From positions 1 to 34,503 of the forward strand of contig CAYLJJ010000078.1 of NCBI GenBank assembly GCA_964384025.1: a DNA stretch of 34,503 nucleotides, given 5' to 3'. A model generated the notes under the pieces. That model saw only the letters and a list, made by a program, of their open reading frames with translations, searched no databases and was not told where the DNA came from. Both the position numbers and the translations under genes were made by a program. Of the stretch, positions 25,872-33,565 are shown piece after piece (within the stretch, counting starts at the first letter, position 1; each line of letters begins with the position of its first letter). The DNA comes from CAYLJJ01 sp964384025 (GTDB lineage: Bacteria; Myxococcota_A; Bradymonadia; UBA7976; UBA1532).

Positions 25872-28460
25872 TCACTGGCTTGGCATAAGGCGCTCGACGC
25901 GGTCGGCGCGATCAAAAAAGGTCTCAGTTTCATCCTCTGGTCCAACGATCCGCGCGACGATACCAAAACACTCAGAGAGGAAGGTGTGGATCACTCGATC
26001 TGTAGCAAAGATCGTGAAGGGCACAGATTGTTCTAAGGTGGTGACCACCTGGATCGCGTCAAACGGCCCCTGTGGTGTTTGAACTTGGCCGCGCTCCAGA
26101 ACTTGAATCGTGTATCGATCTTCGGTCCAGATCGAGCTGAAGCCCCAATAGCCGTTCTGGGTTGTTTCTGCTACCCAGGCATCCCCTACGCTGAGCGGGA
26201 ACTGATACAAACGCACAGGGGGCTCATAGGTCGTCAGCATATCACGGGGCTCTTCAGATGCGGTGCCGAGCAGGTCGAGGCCCCCTTCAGAGAGCCGAAA
26301 GAGGCCAAGCCAGCGCCGCTCAGAATCAAGGAGGCTGGCGTAGCTCGCCTCGGGGAACTCCTCGGCATACCAAGCTCCCTCCACTGGATATAACTCCACG
26401 ATCCGACGAGCGTCATTCTCTCTAGGGGCTGCAAAGTCCCAACATCGCCCCGCCTCGCAAGGGCTCCCCATCAAATCCACAGGTTGATGCCCTTCAGCTA
26501 CAAGGAGGTGTGCGATTGAGCCCGGCGCGAGCAGGAACTCATCGCGGGTGAGCACGCCATCTCCTTCTGGATTACATAGAGGAGACGCTGCATCTAACGG
26601 GAGAGCTACATCCTCTAAAACAGCATCACTCAGGCCCGCGTCAAGATCGACTGAAGCATCATCTTGAACTCCTGCATCTTCTACCGGCAAAGGGGCTTCG
26701 CCTTCACAGAGGCCCTGCTGACAGAGAGCACCACGGCGACATTGAAGATCATCAAGACAGCGCGGGATCGTGAGCCGCGCAACCTCCACCGCCTGCGTAA
26801 ACTGCTCCGCCTCCTCGTTGTTGCGGGAGACGACCCGCGTCACCCCCCCCAGACACTCCGCCATAAAGAGCAGGCTGCGCCGCTGCATAGCGAAGGGCGC
26901 TCCCTCCACCTGCTGGGTAGCGGTCATATTGAGGGGGATCACTGGAATATCTCCAGCGGGGAGCTGGATACGACCTGCCGCTCCCGCTGTAAAGTGATAG
27001 CTCATCTCCAACACAACATCGGCGCCCTCCAGCTGGCCTCGCGCTGCGGTGCTCGCTCTCCAGGAGTCTCCGGGCTTCAAAGGAAAGCGTAAAGCATCGA
27101 CAGGGGTGTCATAGATGAGCAAGGTCCCATCTACCCGCTCACTCGCCACCCCCAGGAGCTGTAGAGCCCCCTCTACACGCTTGAATATCGCCAGCATCCC
27201 CAACCCAGCGTCCAACACACCAACATAGGTCGCCTCAGGGAAGTGCGGTGCAAACCAAAACCCCTCAGGGGATGTTGTTCGCTCCACCCGCTCAAGCTCA
27301 CCCAAAGCATCATCCCTGAAGTCCCAGACAGGCTGCTCGCCCTCAAGCTGGCCGAGCAGATCCACCCTGACCTCATGAGCAGGATCATTGAGGCGGAAGA
27401 GGCCACCTAAGCCCGCCTGTATGGGCATCTCAGCATCACTGATGATGCCATCGCCATTGGGTCTGCACAGAGGCTCGGCTAAGTTGGGCAGCTCACCATC
27501 GGCCTCACAGTAGCCCTCAGCGTTACAGCGCCCGCCCAGACCACAGGCGGCCTGAGACTCACAGCTGAGGGGAGCCAGGACTTGAGCCCTGGCCACCCAC
27601 TCTGGCAGATCCCTGATCCCCTCGTGGCTGATGGCGCGCGCGACAAAGCCACCGCACTCCGAGATAAAATCCACCTCGGTATAGATCTGGCTGAAGCCTG
27701 CGCTCTCAAAGTTCCGCTCTAAGGTTGTGAGGATCTGGAGGACAGGCAAGACTCCTGCGGGTGTGTCGAGCATACCCAGTCCTCGCACTCGCACACTCGC
27801 TTGATCACTGAGGCTGACCGTCGCGCCTAAGAAGATGCCTGTGGCGCGAGACTCAACCCTCCACTCTGCGCCCGACTTCAACGGAAAGCGGAGGAGCTCA
27901 AGCGGTGGCTCATAGATCAAGCGCGTGAACTCTCCGCTGGGATCCGCCAAGCCAAGAAGACCAAGATGCTCCTCGTTCAGATCAAAGAAAGCGATCAGCC
28001 CAGGAGAGCTGGGGAGCGCGGTGGCGTAATCTGCGGTGGGAAAGTGAACGCCAGCCTCAAAGAGATCAGGTGTCCAGATCGCAGCATAAAGACCCTCGAC
28101 ATCTTCACCCTCAGGGAGAAACCTCCAGCGCAGGCCCTCTTCAGCTGCTCGCCCCGCCAGATCAAACTGAAGGCCGGCGGGATCATTGATGCTCAGAAAA
28201 GGAGCACCTGTACCTGGCTCCAAGGAGAACTCCATATGCGTAATCTGACCATCCCCATCAGGAACGCAACTATGAGGGCCGATGATGGATGGTCCACTGT
28301 CATCAAGAAGTCCACCATCCCGCCAGCCCACCTGACAGATCGCCGCAGTGCACACTTGGCCTGTGGGACAATCATCGTTGACATGGCATGAGGTCCGGGT
28401 GGTGTTATCAGACGCACAGCTGATGAGACTGAACGAGATGAGAGTGAGGATGAACCGCAT
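25872..28460 (-). CDS. Large lipoprotein with three ~220-residue repeats and Cys-rich modules
   Basis: 862 residues from ATG 28460, with GGAG six bases upstream; the frame stays open to 28652 but only this start gives a lipoprotein signal (Cys15, LISC). Three homologous units lie at about 65-280, 332-546 and 629-839. Each opens with a C-x-P-[DNE]-GDG-[x]-[IL]-x(3)-E element that resembles an EF-hand calcium loop lacking the first ligand, carries Y-[DE]-x-P...FP...W and closes with ECxGxVxR. Cys modules of the form C-x(4-5)-C-x(2)-G-x(2)-C-x(3-4)-C precede or separate them (25-42, 300-318, 568-585). I recognise no known family. It is the first gene of the eight-gene string and lies behind the palindrome at 28515-28535. 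Confidence 0.85.
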   Translation of the reverse strand: MRFILTLISFSLISCASDNTTRTSCHVNDDCPTGQVCTAAICQVGWRDGGLLDDSGPSIIGPHSCVPDGDGQITHMEFSLEPGTGAPFLSINDPAGLQFDLAGRAAEEGLRWRFLPEGEDVEGLYAAIWTPDLFEAGVHFPTADYATALPSSPGLIAFFDLNEEHLGLLGLADPSGEFTRLIYEPPLELLRFPLKSGAEWRVESRATGIFLGATVSLSDQASVRVRGLGMLDTPAGVLPVLQILTTLERNFESAGFSQIYTEVDFISECGGFVARAISHEGIRDLPEWVARAQVLAPLSCESQAACGLGGRCNAEGYCEADGELPNLAEPLCRPNGDGIISDAEMPIQAGLGGLFRLNDPAHEVRVDLLGQLEGEQPVWDFRDDALGELERVERTTSPEGFWFAPHFPEATYVGVLDAGLGMLAIFKRVEGALQLLGVASERVDGTLLIYDTPVDALRFPLKPGDSWRASTAARGQLEGADVVLEMSYHFTAGAAGRIQLPAGDIPVIPLNMTATQQVEGAPFAMQRRSLLFMAECLGGVTRVVSRNNEEAEQFTQAVEVARLTIPRCLDDLQCRRGALCQQGLCEGEAPLPVEDAGVQDDASVDLDAGLSDAVLEDVALPLDAASPLCNPEGDGVLTRDEFLLAPGSIAHLLVAEGHQPVDLMGSPCEAGRCWDFAAPRENDARRIVELYPVEGAWYAEEFPEASYASLLDSERRWLGLFRLSEGGLDLLGTASEEPRDMLTTYEPPVRLYQFPLSVGDAWVAETTQNGYWGFSSIWTEDRYTIQVLERGQVQTPQGPFDAIQVVTTLEQSVPFTIFATDRVIHTFLSECFGIVARIVGPEDETETFFDRADRVERLMPSQ

Positions 28461-28482
28461 AGTCGTCTCCAGGACAGACCAC

Positions 28483-28511
28483 AAGTTAAGCTCAGCGAAG
28501 AGAAGGGTCAA
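28483..28511 (-). promoter_or_regulatory. Predicted promoter of the eight-gene envelope/PHA operon
   Basis: On the minus strand TTGACC (28511-28506), a 17-bp spacer and TAACTT (28488-28483) precede the ATG at 28460. The -35 is a good match; the -10 is weak. The same -35 hexamer and spacing occur before the phasin-like gene at 32580. Confidence 0.5.
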
Positions 28512-28514
28512 TGG

Positions 28515-28535
28515 CTTTTGTGCGTCGCACAAAAG
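28515..28535. promoter_or_regulatory. Predicted PhaR-type operator 1
   Basis: A perfect palindrome with 10-bp arms around one base; core TTTTGTGC-GTC-GCACAAAA. It ends three bases before the TTGACC -35 box. Its half-sites are identical to those at 32652-32672. Known PhaR sites of alphaproteobacteria have a CTGC-N3-GCAG form with the same N3 spacing; assignment to the local PhaR is inference. Confidence 0.65.
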
Positions 28536-28549
28536 AAAGGGTATTTTTT

Positions 28550-30427
28550 TTAATTTCGAGCGTTTAAGTTTCTTCGAAGCAGAAAGAAAAGTGCCAGAAG
28601 CGCGAACAAAACAGGGGGAGAGGTTAAGGAGCGCTGAGGCGCTGCGCTGCATCCATCAGAGCTCCTTCCGCCTCCACCTGAGGGGCTGTTCTCCGCGCTC
28701 GGATTGGCATCGACAGGAGAGCTGTATATGTCTGGCGCTGAGGTCCTGCTCTCGTCGGGAACATTCGTAGAGTCCAGCTTGGCTGCTTGATCTGGAGTAT
28801 CCTCCACTGAGGGGCTCAGATCTTCAACTGAACCGATCTCCTCAACAACCCCCAGATCCTCAACAACCCCCAGATCCTCAATAAGCCCCACATCATCGAT
28901 GAGTCCCGCATCTGAGGGGATTATGACAGGCTCAGGATCACGGAGATGATCGATCAACCACTCGATGAGCTGATTCTCTTCAACGCTGTATTTCTCAGAG
29001 AGGCTGGGTTCATAGAGCCCGCCCGCCAGCGCCTCATCTCCAAAGAAGCTCGCCGCCAGACTACCCGCCACCGTCAGCTCAACGTGGTTGAGAGCTCCAA
29101 AGAGCCGTGCCTCACGGATGAGAGCCCCTCGTGTGGTCAATCCCTCTTCCGCCAACGCGCTGTCGATAAAGAGAAGACCATCAGATGGTCCGCTGATCTC
29201 TCCGAGGTAGGCTGTGCCCGCGAAGAGCCGTGGTAGATCGTACTCAAAGAGGACCTGACCCCAGGGGAAGAGGCTCCAGAGCCAAGCCTCGCCCAGCTCT
29301 TCAAAGAGCAAGCGCCGCTGAGCCGCTCCTACATCGCCCCAAAAGATCTCAAAGGCGAAAGGATGGGCGCCGCCGATCCCCATGATGGGGTTGCCGCCTG
29401 CCGCCAAGAGCAGCTCTACGCTGGGAGCGACTCCAATCCGATCGAGTTGAGCGATCAAGCCTCCACCAGCTTCCACCGCCGCCGAGATCCCCTCAGAGCT
29501 GCTGACAAAGCCAAGTCCACCGTGCCAAGTGGTATACCAATCCACCTGCCCCCCATAAGCACCGAGGAGCGGATTACCGCCAGGCAGGGCATGACGCTCG
29601 CTGAGGTCTGCGAGCATCTGAGTCTGTCCAATAAAGTGCGGCCCGGTGATATGACGTGGCTCCAGATCGACATAGATAAGAGGCAGGGTGCTGCCCTGTG
29701 GATACCAAGTGGTCCAAGCGGTTGGAGTATCAGGTGGGGGGCTGACGGTGACCGCGCCGAGGTTGGAAGAGGACCAGCGAAAGGGAGTGTCCACTCCTGC
29801 GTTGGGTGTGCCAAGCAGGAGGAGCAGATCTACATCTCCTCGAAACCGCGTGCCCCATGCCGCGTAATCGGCTTGTGCTTCCTCCCACTCCAGATCCTCG
29901 GTGTTACTGCAATAGATCCGCGCTGCAAGACCACCTTTGGAATAGCCGATGAGCGTAAAAGAGCCTTCAGGGTGGCGTAAGCGGAGGAGGTTAACGGCGT
30001 TGGCAATCTGCTCAGCTTGGAGGAGATTGTCGCCATGACGATGGGCAAAAGTGAGCGCATAGGTGGGGAAGCCCTCAGCAGCGAGGCTGGCGGCCAGAAA
30101 GCTGCTTGTGTCCAAGGCGCTATAACCCGCGCCTGAAGCGATGAGAACAGGGCCGCGTTCAGCCTCACCGGGTGTCTCTCGGTAACGATGCAGAAGAAAG
30201 TCGCGGCTGTGGGGGGCGCTGGCACCAAAGCAGGCGGCGATCGCTGCGTCTGAGGTTCGTGCTCGTGCTCTCCATTCCGTCTCAGGGAGAAAGGGCTCTT
30301 GGATAAAGAGTTCCTCGTGGAGATCTCGATAGAGGTGAGTCTCCCAAGAGAGTGGGCCTGGCTCGCAGGCGCGAATCTCTTGAAGCTGTGGTGAGGTGAA
30401 GAGGAGCATACTGAGAACATAGATCAT
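28550..30427 (-). CDS. Lipase-like alpha/beta hydrolase with MYXO-CTERM sorting tail
   Basis: 625 residues. The ATG at 30427 overlaps the phaR stop (ATGA). The N-terminus is hydrophobic (MIYVLSMLLF), a weak signal peptide. A nucleophile elbow IGYSKGG has Ser163 and sits after GPVLIASGAGYSALDT, the usual order in lipases; GTPNAG and GPSDGLLFIDSA follow. An acidic linker made of near-perfect six-residue repeats (V-x-D-L-G-V type) precedes a tail with Gly592-Cys593, a hydrophobic helix and Arg-Arg, the pattern of MYXO-CTERM anchors processed by myxosortase. The protein is therefore expected on the outer surface. Its place after phaC and phaR suggests a role on external lipid or polyester (inference). 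Confidence 0.82.
   Translation of the reverse strand: MIYVLSMLLFTSPQLQEIRACEPGPLSWETHLYRDLHEELFIQEPFLPETEWRARARTSDAAIAACFGASAPHSRDFLLHRYRETPGEAERGPVLIASGAGYSALDTSSFLAASLAAEGFPTYALTFAHRHGDNLLQAEQIANAVNLLRLRHPEGSFTLIGYSKGGLAARIYCSNTEDLEWEEAQADYAAWGTRFRGDVDLLLLLGTPNAGVDTPFRWSSSNLGAVTVSPPPDTPTAWTTWYPQGSTLPLIYVDLEPRHITGPHFIGQTQMLADLSERHALPGGNPLLGAYGGQVDWYTTWHGGLGFVSSSEGISAAVEAGGGLIAQLDRIGVAPSVELLLAAGGNPIMGIGGAHPFAFEIFWGDVGAAQRRLLFEELGEAWLWSLFPWGQVLFEYDLPRLFAGTAYLGEISGPSDGLLFIDSALAEEGLTTRGALIREARLFGALNHVELTVAGSLAASFFGDEALAGGLYEPSLSEKYSVEENQLIEWLIDHLRDPEPVIIPSDAGLIDDVGLIEDLGVVEDLGVVEEIGSVEDLSPSVEDTPDQAAKLDSTNVPDESRTSAPDIYSSPVDANPSAENSPSGGGGRSSDGCSAAPQRSLTSPPVLFALLALFFLLRRNLNARN
28841..28912 (-). repeat. 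18-bp tandem repeat, four units, inside the MYXO-CTERM lipase gene
   Basis: Two identical 18-bp units (28841-28858 and 28859-28876) are followed by two diverged units to 28912. They encode six-residue acidic repeats of the G-V-V-E-D-L type in the linker before the anchor. In-frame copy-number change would vary the linker length. Confidence 0.8.
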
Positions 30428-30849
30428 GGATCATCCGGTGGTGAGCGGCCCATAAGGCGCCCGAAGACTCCCATCAGCTCAGCCCCACCAGGGGCCATGC
30501 TCTTGAACAACTCTAGGTTCTGATGCATGGCCTGCTGAGTGACAGCGAATGACTTCAGAGTCATATGAAGGTAATGATGAAACAGCCGCATCAGCGACCT
30601 ATCTTCGATCTGGATGAGAGTATGGAGGAACTCCTCGGGGATGCAATCGAGCTTATGCACCTGGGTCTCGGTGAGGAGTACTCGCATAAGCGTGCGTTTG
30701 GTTAGGTCTTCTCCGGTCTTGGCGTCCGCGATACGGATCGCACGCCCAGACTTCAGATCTTGAGCGAGATCCTCATAGGTGATGTATCGGCTTCGACCCG
30801 TATCATAGAGCCTCCGGTTGCGATATCGCTTGATCAGTACAGGCGCCAT
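30424..30849 (-). CDS. phaR: PHA synthesis repressor PhaR
   Basis: 141 residues. The N-terminal PHB/PHA accumulation-regulator DNA-binding domain is clear: IKRYRNRRLYDTGRSRYITYEDLAQ...G. The second domain (about 60-115) has the PHB_acc-type helix LTETQVHKLDCIPEEFLHTLI. PhaR proteins bind both PHA granules and DNA; when polymer is present they leave the DNA and phasin and synthesis genes are expressed. GAGGAG lies upstream of ATG 30849. It is 55 bp downstream of phaC copy 2 and overlaps the MYXO-CTERM gene by 4 bp. Two palindromes at 28515-28535 and 32652-32672 are likely targets. Confidence 0.93.
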   Translation of the reverse strand: MAPVLIKRYRNRRLYDTGRSRYITYEDLAQDLKSGRAIRIADAKTGEDLTKRTLMRVLLTETQVHKLDCIPEEFLHTLIQIEDRSLMRLFHHYLHMTLKSFAVTQQAMHQNLELFKSMAPGGAELMGVFGRLMGRSPPDDP

Positions 30850-30904
30850 CTCGCTCTCCTCTATTCGAACGGCAAGGTATACGGGAGCGCCCTCTGATAA
30901 AAGC

Positions 30905-31963
30905 TCAGGGCTCTACGATCCCCTCACCCTGCGTCACCAACCATGCGCTGATCTCGGGCCAGAATCTTCTCACCGCCTTGGAGCTGGTGCTCAAGCCGAT
31001 ATGCCCGGTGGGGAAGGCGAAGTGACTCTTTTCTTCGCTGCCCACCACGGCCATCAGCGCAGTGGCGCTCGTCTCAGGCACGATATGATCGTTTTTGGCG
31101 GTGACCAGGAGCAGTGGCGCGGTTAGATCACCCAGATCGAGGCGCTCGCCATCCACATACATCTCTCCTGCGACAAAACGGTTCTTCTGGTAGGTGTCGC
31201 GTACATACTGACGATATAGCTCACCAGGGAAGGGCACGTTGTCTGAGGACCAGCGCTCCATCGCGCGCCAGAGCGGGATGAAACCTTCCCGCTTACGCAT
31301 CTTCCAGAGATCACGCCATTTGGTAAGGTTGTTAAGCGGCGCCATCGAGCGGAAGCCCGACTCCATCAACCAAGTTGGAACATTGCCATAGGCTTCGACC
31401 ACAGCGTCCACATCGAAGACCTCTTCACGAGTCCAGTGGCTGAGGAGCCCCTCATCATGAAAATCGACAGGCACGGCCATTGCGACAAAGCTACGCACCC
31501 GAGCGGGCCGCAGCGCAGCATAAGTTAGGGCTAAGGTCCCCCCCATGCAGTAGCCGTAGAGGTGGAGCTGCTCAACCCCCTCACGTCTACAGGCGGTCTT
31601 CACCGCTAAGCCCAAATAACGCAGCGCGTAATCACCCCAGCTTTTGTGGCGATCAAGAGAATTCGCTACGCCCCAGTCGATGACATAACAGGGATGCCCT
31701 TCGCCGGTGAGGTACTCGATGAGGCTACGCCCCGGCATAAAATCGAGGATATACCAGCGGTTGATCAGCGAATAAGAAAAGAGAATCGGCGTAGCATGAC
31801 GCTTACTTCCCTGCGGCGCGAAGTAGAGCACCCGCATCGGACCCCGAGAGGCTACAACTTCATAGGGGGTCGCATTGCCCTCAGCGCCAACCCCACGCAG
31901 CTCCATCGGTGCGATGCGCTGGACAGCCTCCTTCAGAGCAGCAGCGAGCTGGATGATCGACAT
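30905..31963 (-). CDS. phaC: Class III-like PHA synthase subunit PhaC (copy 2)
   Basis: 352 residues. The box GYCMGG has the Cys139 nucleophile, the catalytic Asp is in TAKNDHIVPE and the His in FPTGHIGLS. INRWYILDFMPGRSLIEYL and the following VIDWG are strong class III PhaC signatures, better than in copy 1, so this is probably the main synthase. It starts 3 bp after the PhaE-like gene and is followed by phaR after 55 bp. The product would assemble with the small PhaE-like protein and coat granules together with the phasin-like protein. Confidence 0.95.
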   Translation of the reverse strand: MSIIQLAAALKEAVQRIAPMELRGVGAEGNATPYEVVASRGPMRVLYFAPQGSKRHATPILFSYSLINRWYILDFMPGRSLIEYLTGEGHPCYVIDWGVANSLDRHKSWGDYALRYLGLAVKTACRREGVEQLHLYGYCMGGTLALTYAALRPARVRSFVAMAVPVDFHDEGLLSHWTREEVFDVDAVVEAYGNVPTWLMESGFRSMAPLNNLTKWRDLWKMRKREGFIPLWRAMERWSSDNVPFPGELYRQYVRDTYQKNRFVAGEMYVDGERLDLGDLTAPLLLVTAKNDHIVPETSATALMAVVGSEEKSHFAFPTGHIGLSTSSKAVRRFWPEISAWLVTQGEGIVEP

Positions 31964-31966
31964 AGT

Positions 31967-32329
31967 TCAGACCCCCTCTCCCCTGACCTCAGGACTCTTT
32001 TGGTTACTGTCTAATCGGTCGAGGATCGCCTCAAGGCGGTCGCTGATTCCATCCACGCGACGGTCCAGATCATTGAGACGACGAGCCATCTCCTCCATCT
32101 GCCCTGTAGTAGCGAGGCGTACCCCTCCCATCCACTGCTCCATAAGGCGGTCCCACTGAGCCTTGGCTTGCATAGAAGCCGCCATGCTCTTGCCGGCGCT
32201 CTTGAGGAGCCGATCATCACGGAGCCACTTACCGCCCTGCTCCTCCAAAGAACTCTCCCAGCTCTTCATCGCCTCAGCCAGCGAACCGAAGGGCCAACAC
32301 CAACCAGCATCACTTCTCTTCTCCGCCAT
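31967..32329 (-). CDS. Small PhaE-like PHA synthase partner subunit (copy 2)
   Basis: 120 residues; the ATG at 32329 shares a base with the upstream stop (TGATG). The chain is helical and ends in a heptad coiled coil (MEEMARRLNDLDRRVDGISD..., residues about 78-112), like the C-terminus of PhaE subunits, but it is much shorter than canonical PhaE. It precedes phaC copy 2 by 3 bp. It shares layout with the 92-residue protein at 22340-22618 that precedes phaC copy 1. Class III synthases require PhaE for activity, so this is the expected partner (inference). Confidence 0.72.
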   Translation of the reverse strand: MAEKRSDAGWCWPFGSLAEAMKSWESSLEEQGGKWLRDDRLLKSAGKSMAASMQAKAQWDRLMEQWMGGVRLATTGQMEEMARRLNDLDRRVDGISDRLEAILDRLDSNQKSPEVRGEGV

Positions 32330-32580
32330 CAGGGCACGATCCCGGTAAAGAGGTTTTTATAGAGCGTCCACTGGCGCTTAGCGAGATCTTGAGAGTGCGT
32401 CTGAATCTCTATAGCGGTCTCGCGCTGAGCCTCCAGCAGCTGCTCAAGAGATGCAAAAAAACTCTCGCGCTGGGTCTCCGTGCGCTTAGAGATCTTGAGA
32501 AGCTCCTTCTCCGCTTGAGTCGCCCAAAAGGTCAACTCATCATTGAAAATCTGTTGTGGTTGCTCAAAGAAGCGCTTCAT
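32329..32580 (-). CDS. Small phasin-like protein
   Basis: 83 residues, wholly helical and amphipathic with Gln/Glu-rich heptads (FASLEQLLEAQRETAIEIQTHSQDLAKRQW region, residues 43-72). This resembles phasins, the PHA granule coat proteins, but is short. It is the first gene of the phasin-PhaE-phaC-phaR-lipase string and lies behind the palindrome at 32652-32672; phasin genes are the classical PhaR targets. A second PhaE-type subunit is an alternative. Confidence 0.7.
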   Translation of the reverse strand: MKRFFEQPQQIFNDELTFWATQAEKELLKISKRTETQRESFFASLEQLLEAQRETAIEIQTHSQDLAKRQWTLYKNLFTGIVP

Positions 32581-32617
32581 CTCAAAAACCCCCTGGGCGA
32601 ATATTTTTCCTGACCAT

Positions 32618-32646
32618 TTTTAAGAGCAGAAGCTTTCCTCGGTCAA
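32618..32646 (-). promoter_or_regulatory. Predicted promoter of the phasin-phaC-phaR operon
   Basis: On the minus strand TTGACC (32646-32641), a 17-bp spacer and TTAAAA (32623-32618), before the ATG at 32580. The -35 hexamer is identical to that of the operon starting at 28460. Confidence 0.55.
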
Positions 32647-32651
32647 TTCAT

Positions 32652-32672
32652 TTTTTGTGCAGTGCACAAAAA
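32652..32672. promoter_or_regulatory. Predicted PhaR-type operator 2
   Basis: A perfect palindrome with 10-bp arms around one base; core TTTTGTGC-AGT-GCACAAAA. It ends five bases before the TTGACC -35 box. The half-sites are identical to operator 1 while the central three bases differ. Confidence 0.65.
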
Positions 32673-33565
32673 TTCGCGAAAATCGATTAAATACAAGATG
32701 TTAAGTTAGGGAGATAGCAGCATTTCTTCTATTTTCTGAGGCCAAGCCACCAACAGCACCGTGGTGTATAGGAGCCTCAGTCACCGTTTTGCTCATGAGG
32801 ACCATCCGACCCGTCAAGGCTCGGGGAGCGCTGCCATATGGGTTCGGTGAGTTGAGATATCTACATGGCAAGCCAAGTGAAGAGTCATTCCATTGAGCCT
32901 CAGGGGCAGAGGTGAGAATCTTTAAGGTCCATCCGCTTCAGATGATTTAGAATCATCTGTGTTGAGCAGATATACTTTTATCTTTATAGAATAAAGAATC
33001 CTCTTAAGATCAGAAACAACATGAATTTGACTATACTATGATTTGTAATTATATTTTATTCTTTTAATAAAGATTAATTGTTGCAGAACATTTAAATTTG
33101 GGGGCCAAACGTTCTGATTACTCTTGAACAGAAAAGATCAAGCCCTAGTAGAAGAAGGTGAATCACTTAAATCTTAATACATAAAAATCGCTCGAAAAGA
33201 GGGGTATATATGCAATTCCTAAGGCTTATTCAGAACGTCACACACCAGAAATACTAGTAGTTTTGGTCATTATCATCAGAACTGCAACAAACAATATGTT
33301 TTAAACCAAAGCAAAGAGATGTTTAATTCTTGGTTCGACATATTTCTCCGATCACACCATAATATAAAAGGAGATTCATCGAATTTTGGATCTTAACAAG
33401 CATAGCTGATCTTTTACACAAGCAAGGTTGCCATCTAATCTGTATTTTTGCACTTTTATTGATCAATGCCGGGAAACGATATGGGTTTGTACCATTTATT
33501 ATTCAATTTTGCTACTGTGAATGGAGGGGATCGCAAAAATAGCTGTTGAATGCAAGGAGGCGAGC
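32673..33565. other. AT-rich gene-free region before the hydrogenase gene
   Basis: About 890 bp that turn strongly AT-rich from roughly 32980 to 33520, unlike all flanking DNA. Short hairpins occur at 32939-32959 (CAGATGATT-tag-AATCATCTG) and 32981-32997 (TCTTTAT-aga-ATAAAGA). No supported gene, tRNA or sigma-54 promoter was found. It may hold long-range control of the hydrogenase operon or mark an island boundary. Confidence 0.5.

Noticed and set aside
28515..28535. Rho-independent terminator
   Set aside because: A T-rich run follows on the plus strand, but no plus-strand gene ends here; the palindrome is shared with 32652-32672 and abuts a -35 box, so an operator fits better.
33319..33396. 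Short frame starting ATG near 33319 in the AT-rich gap
   Set aside because: About 25 codons with only a weak ribosome site and no recognisable product.
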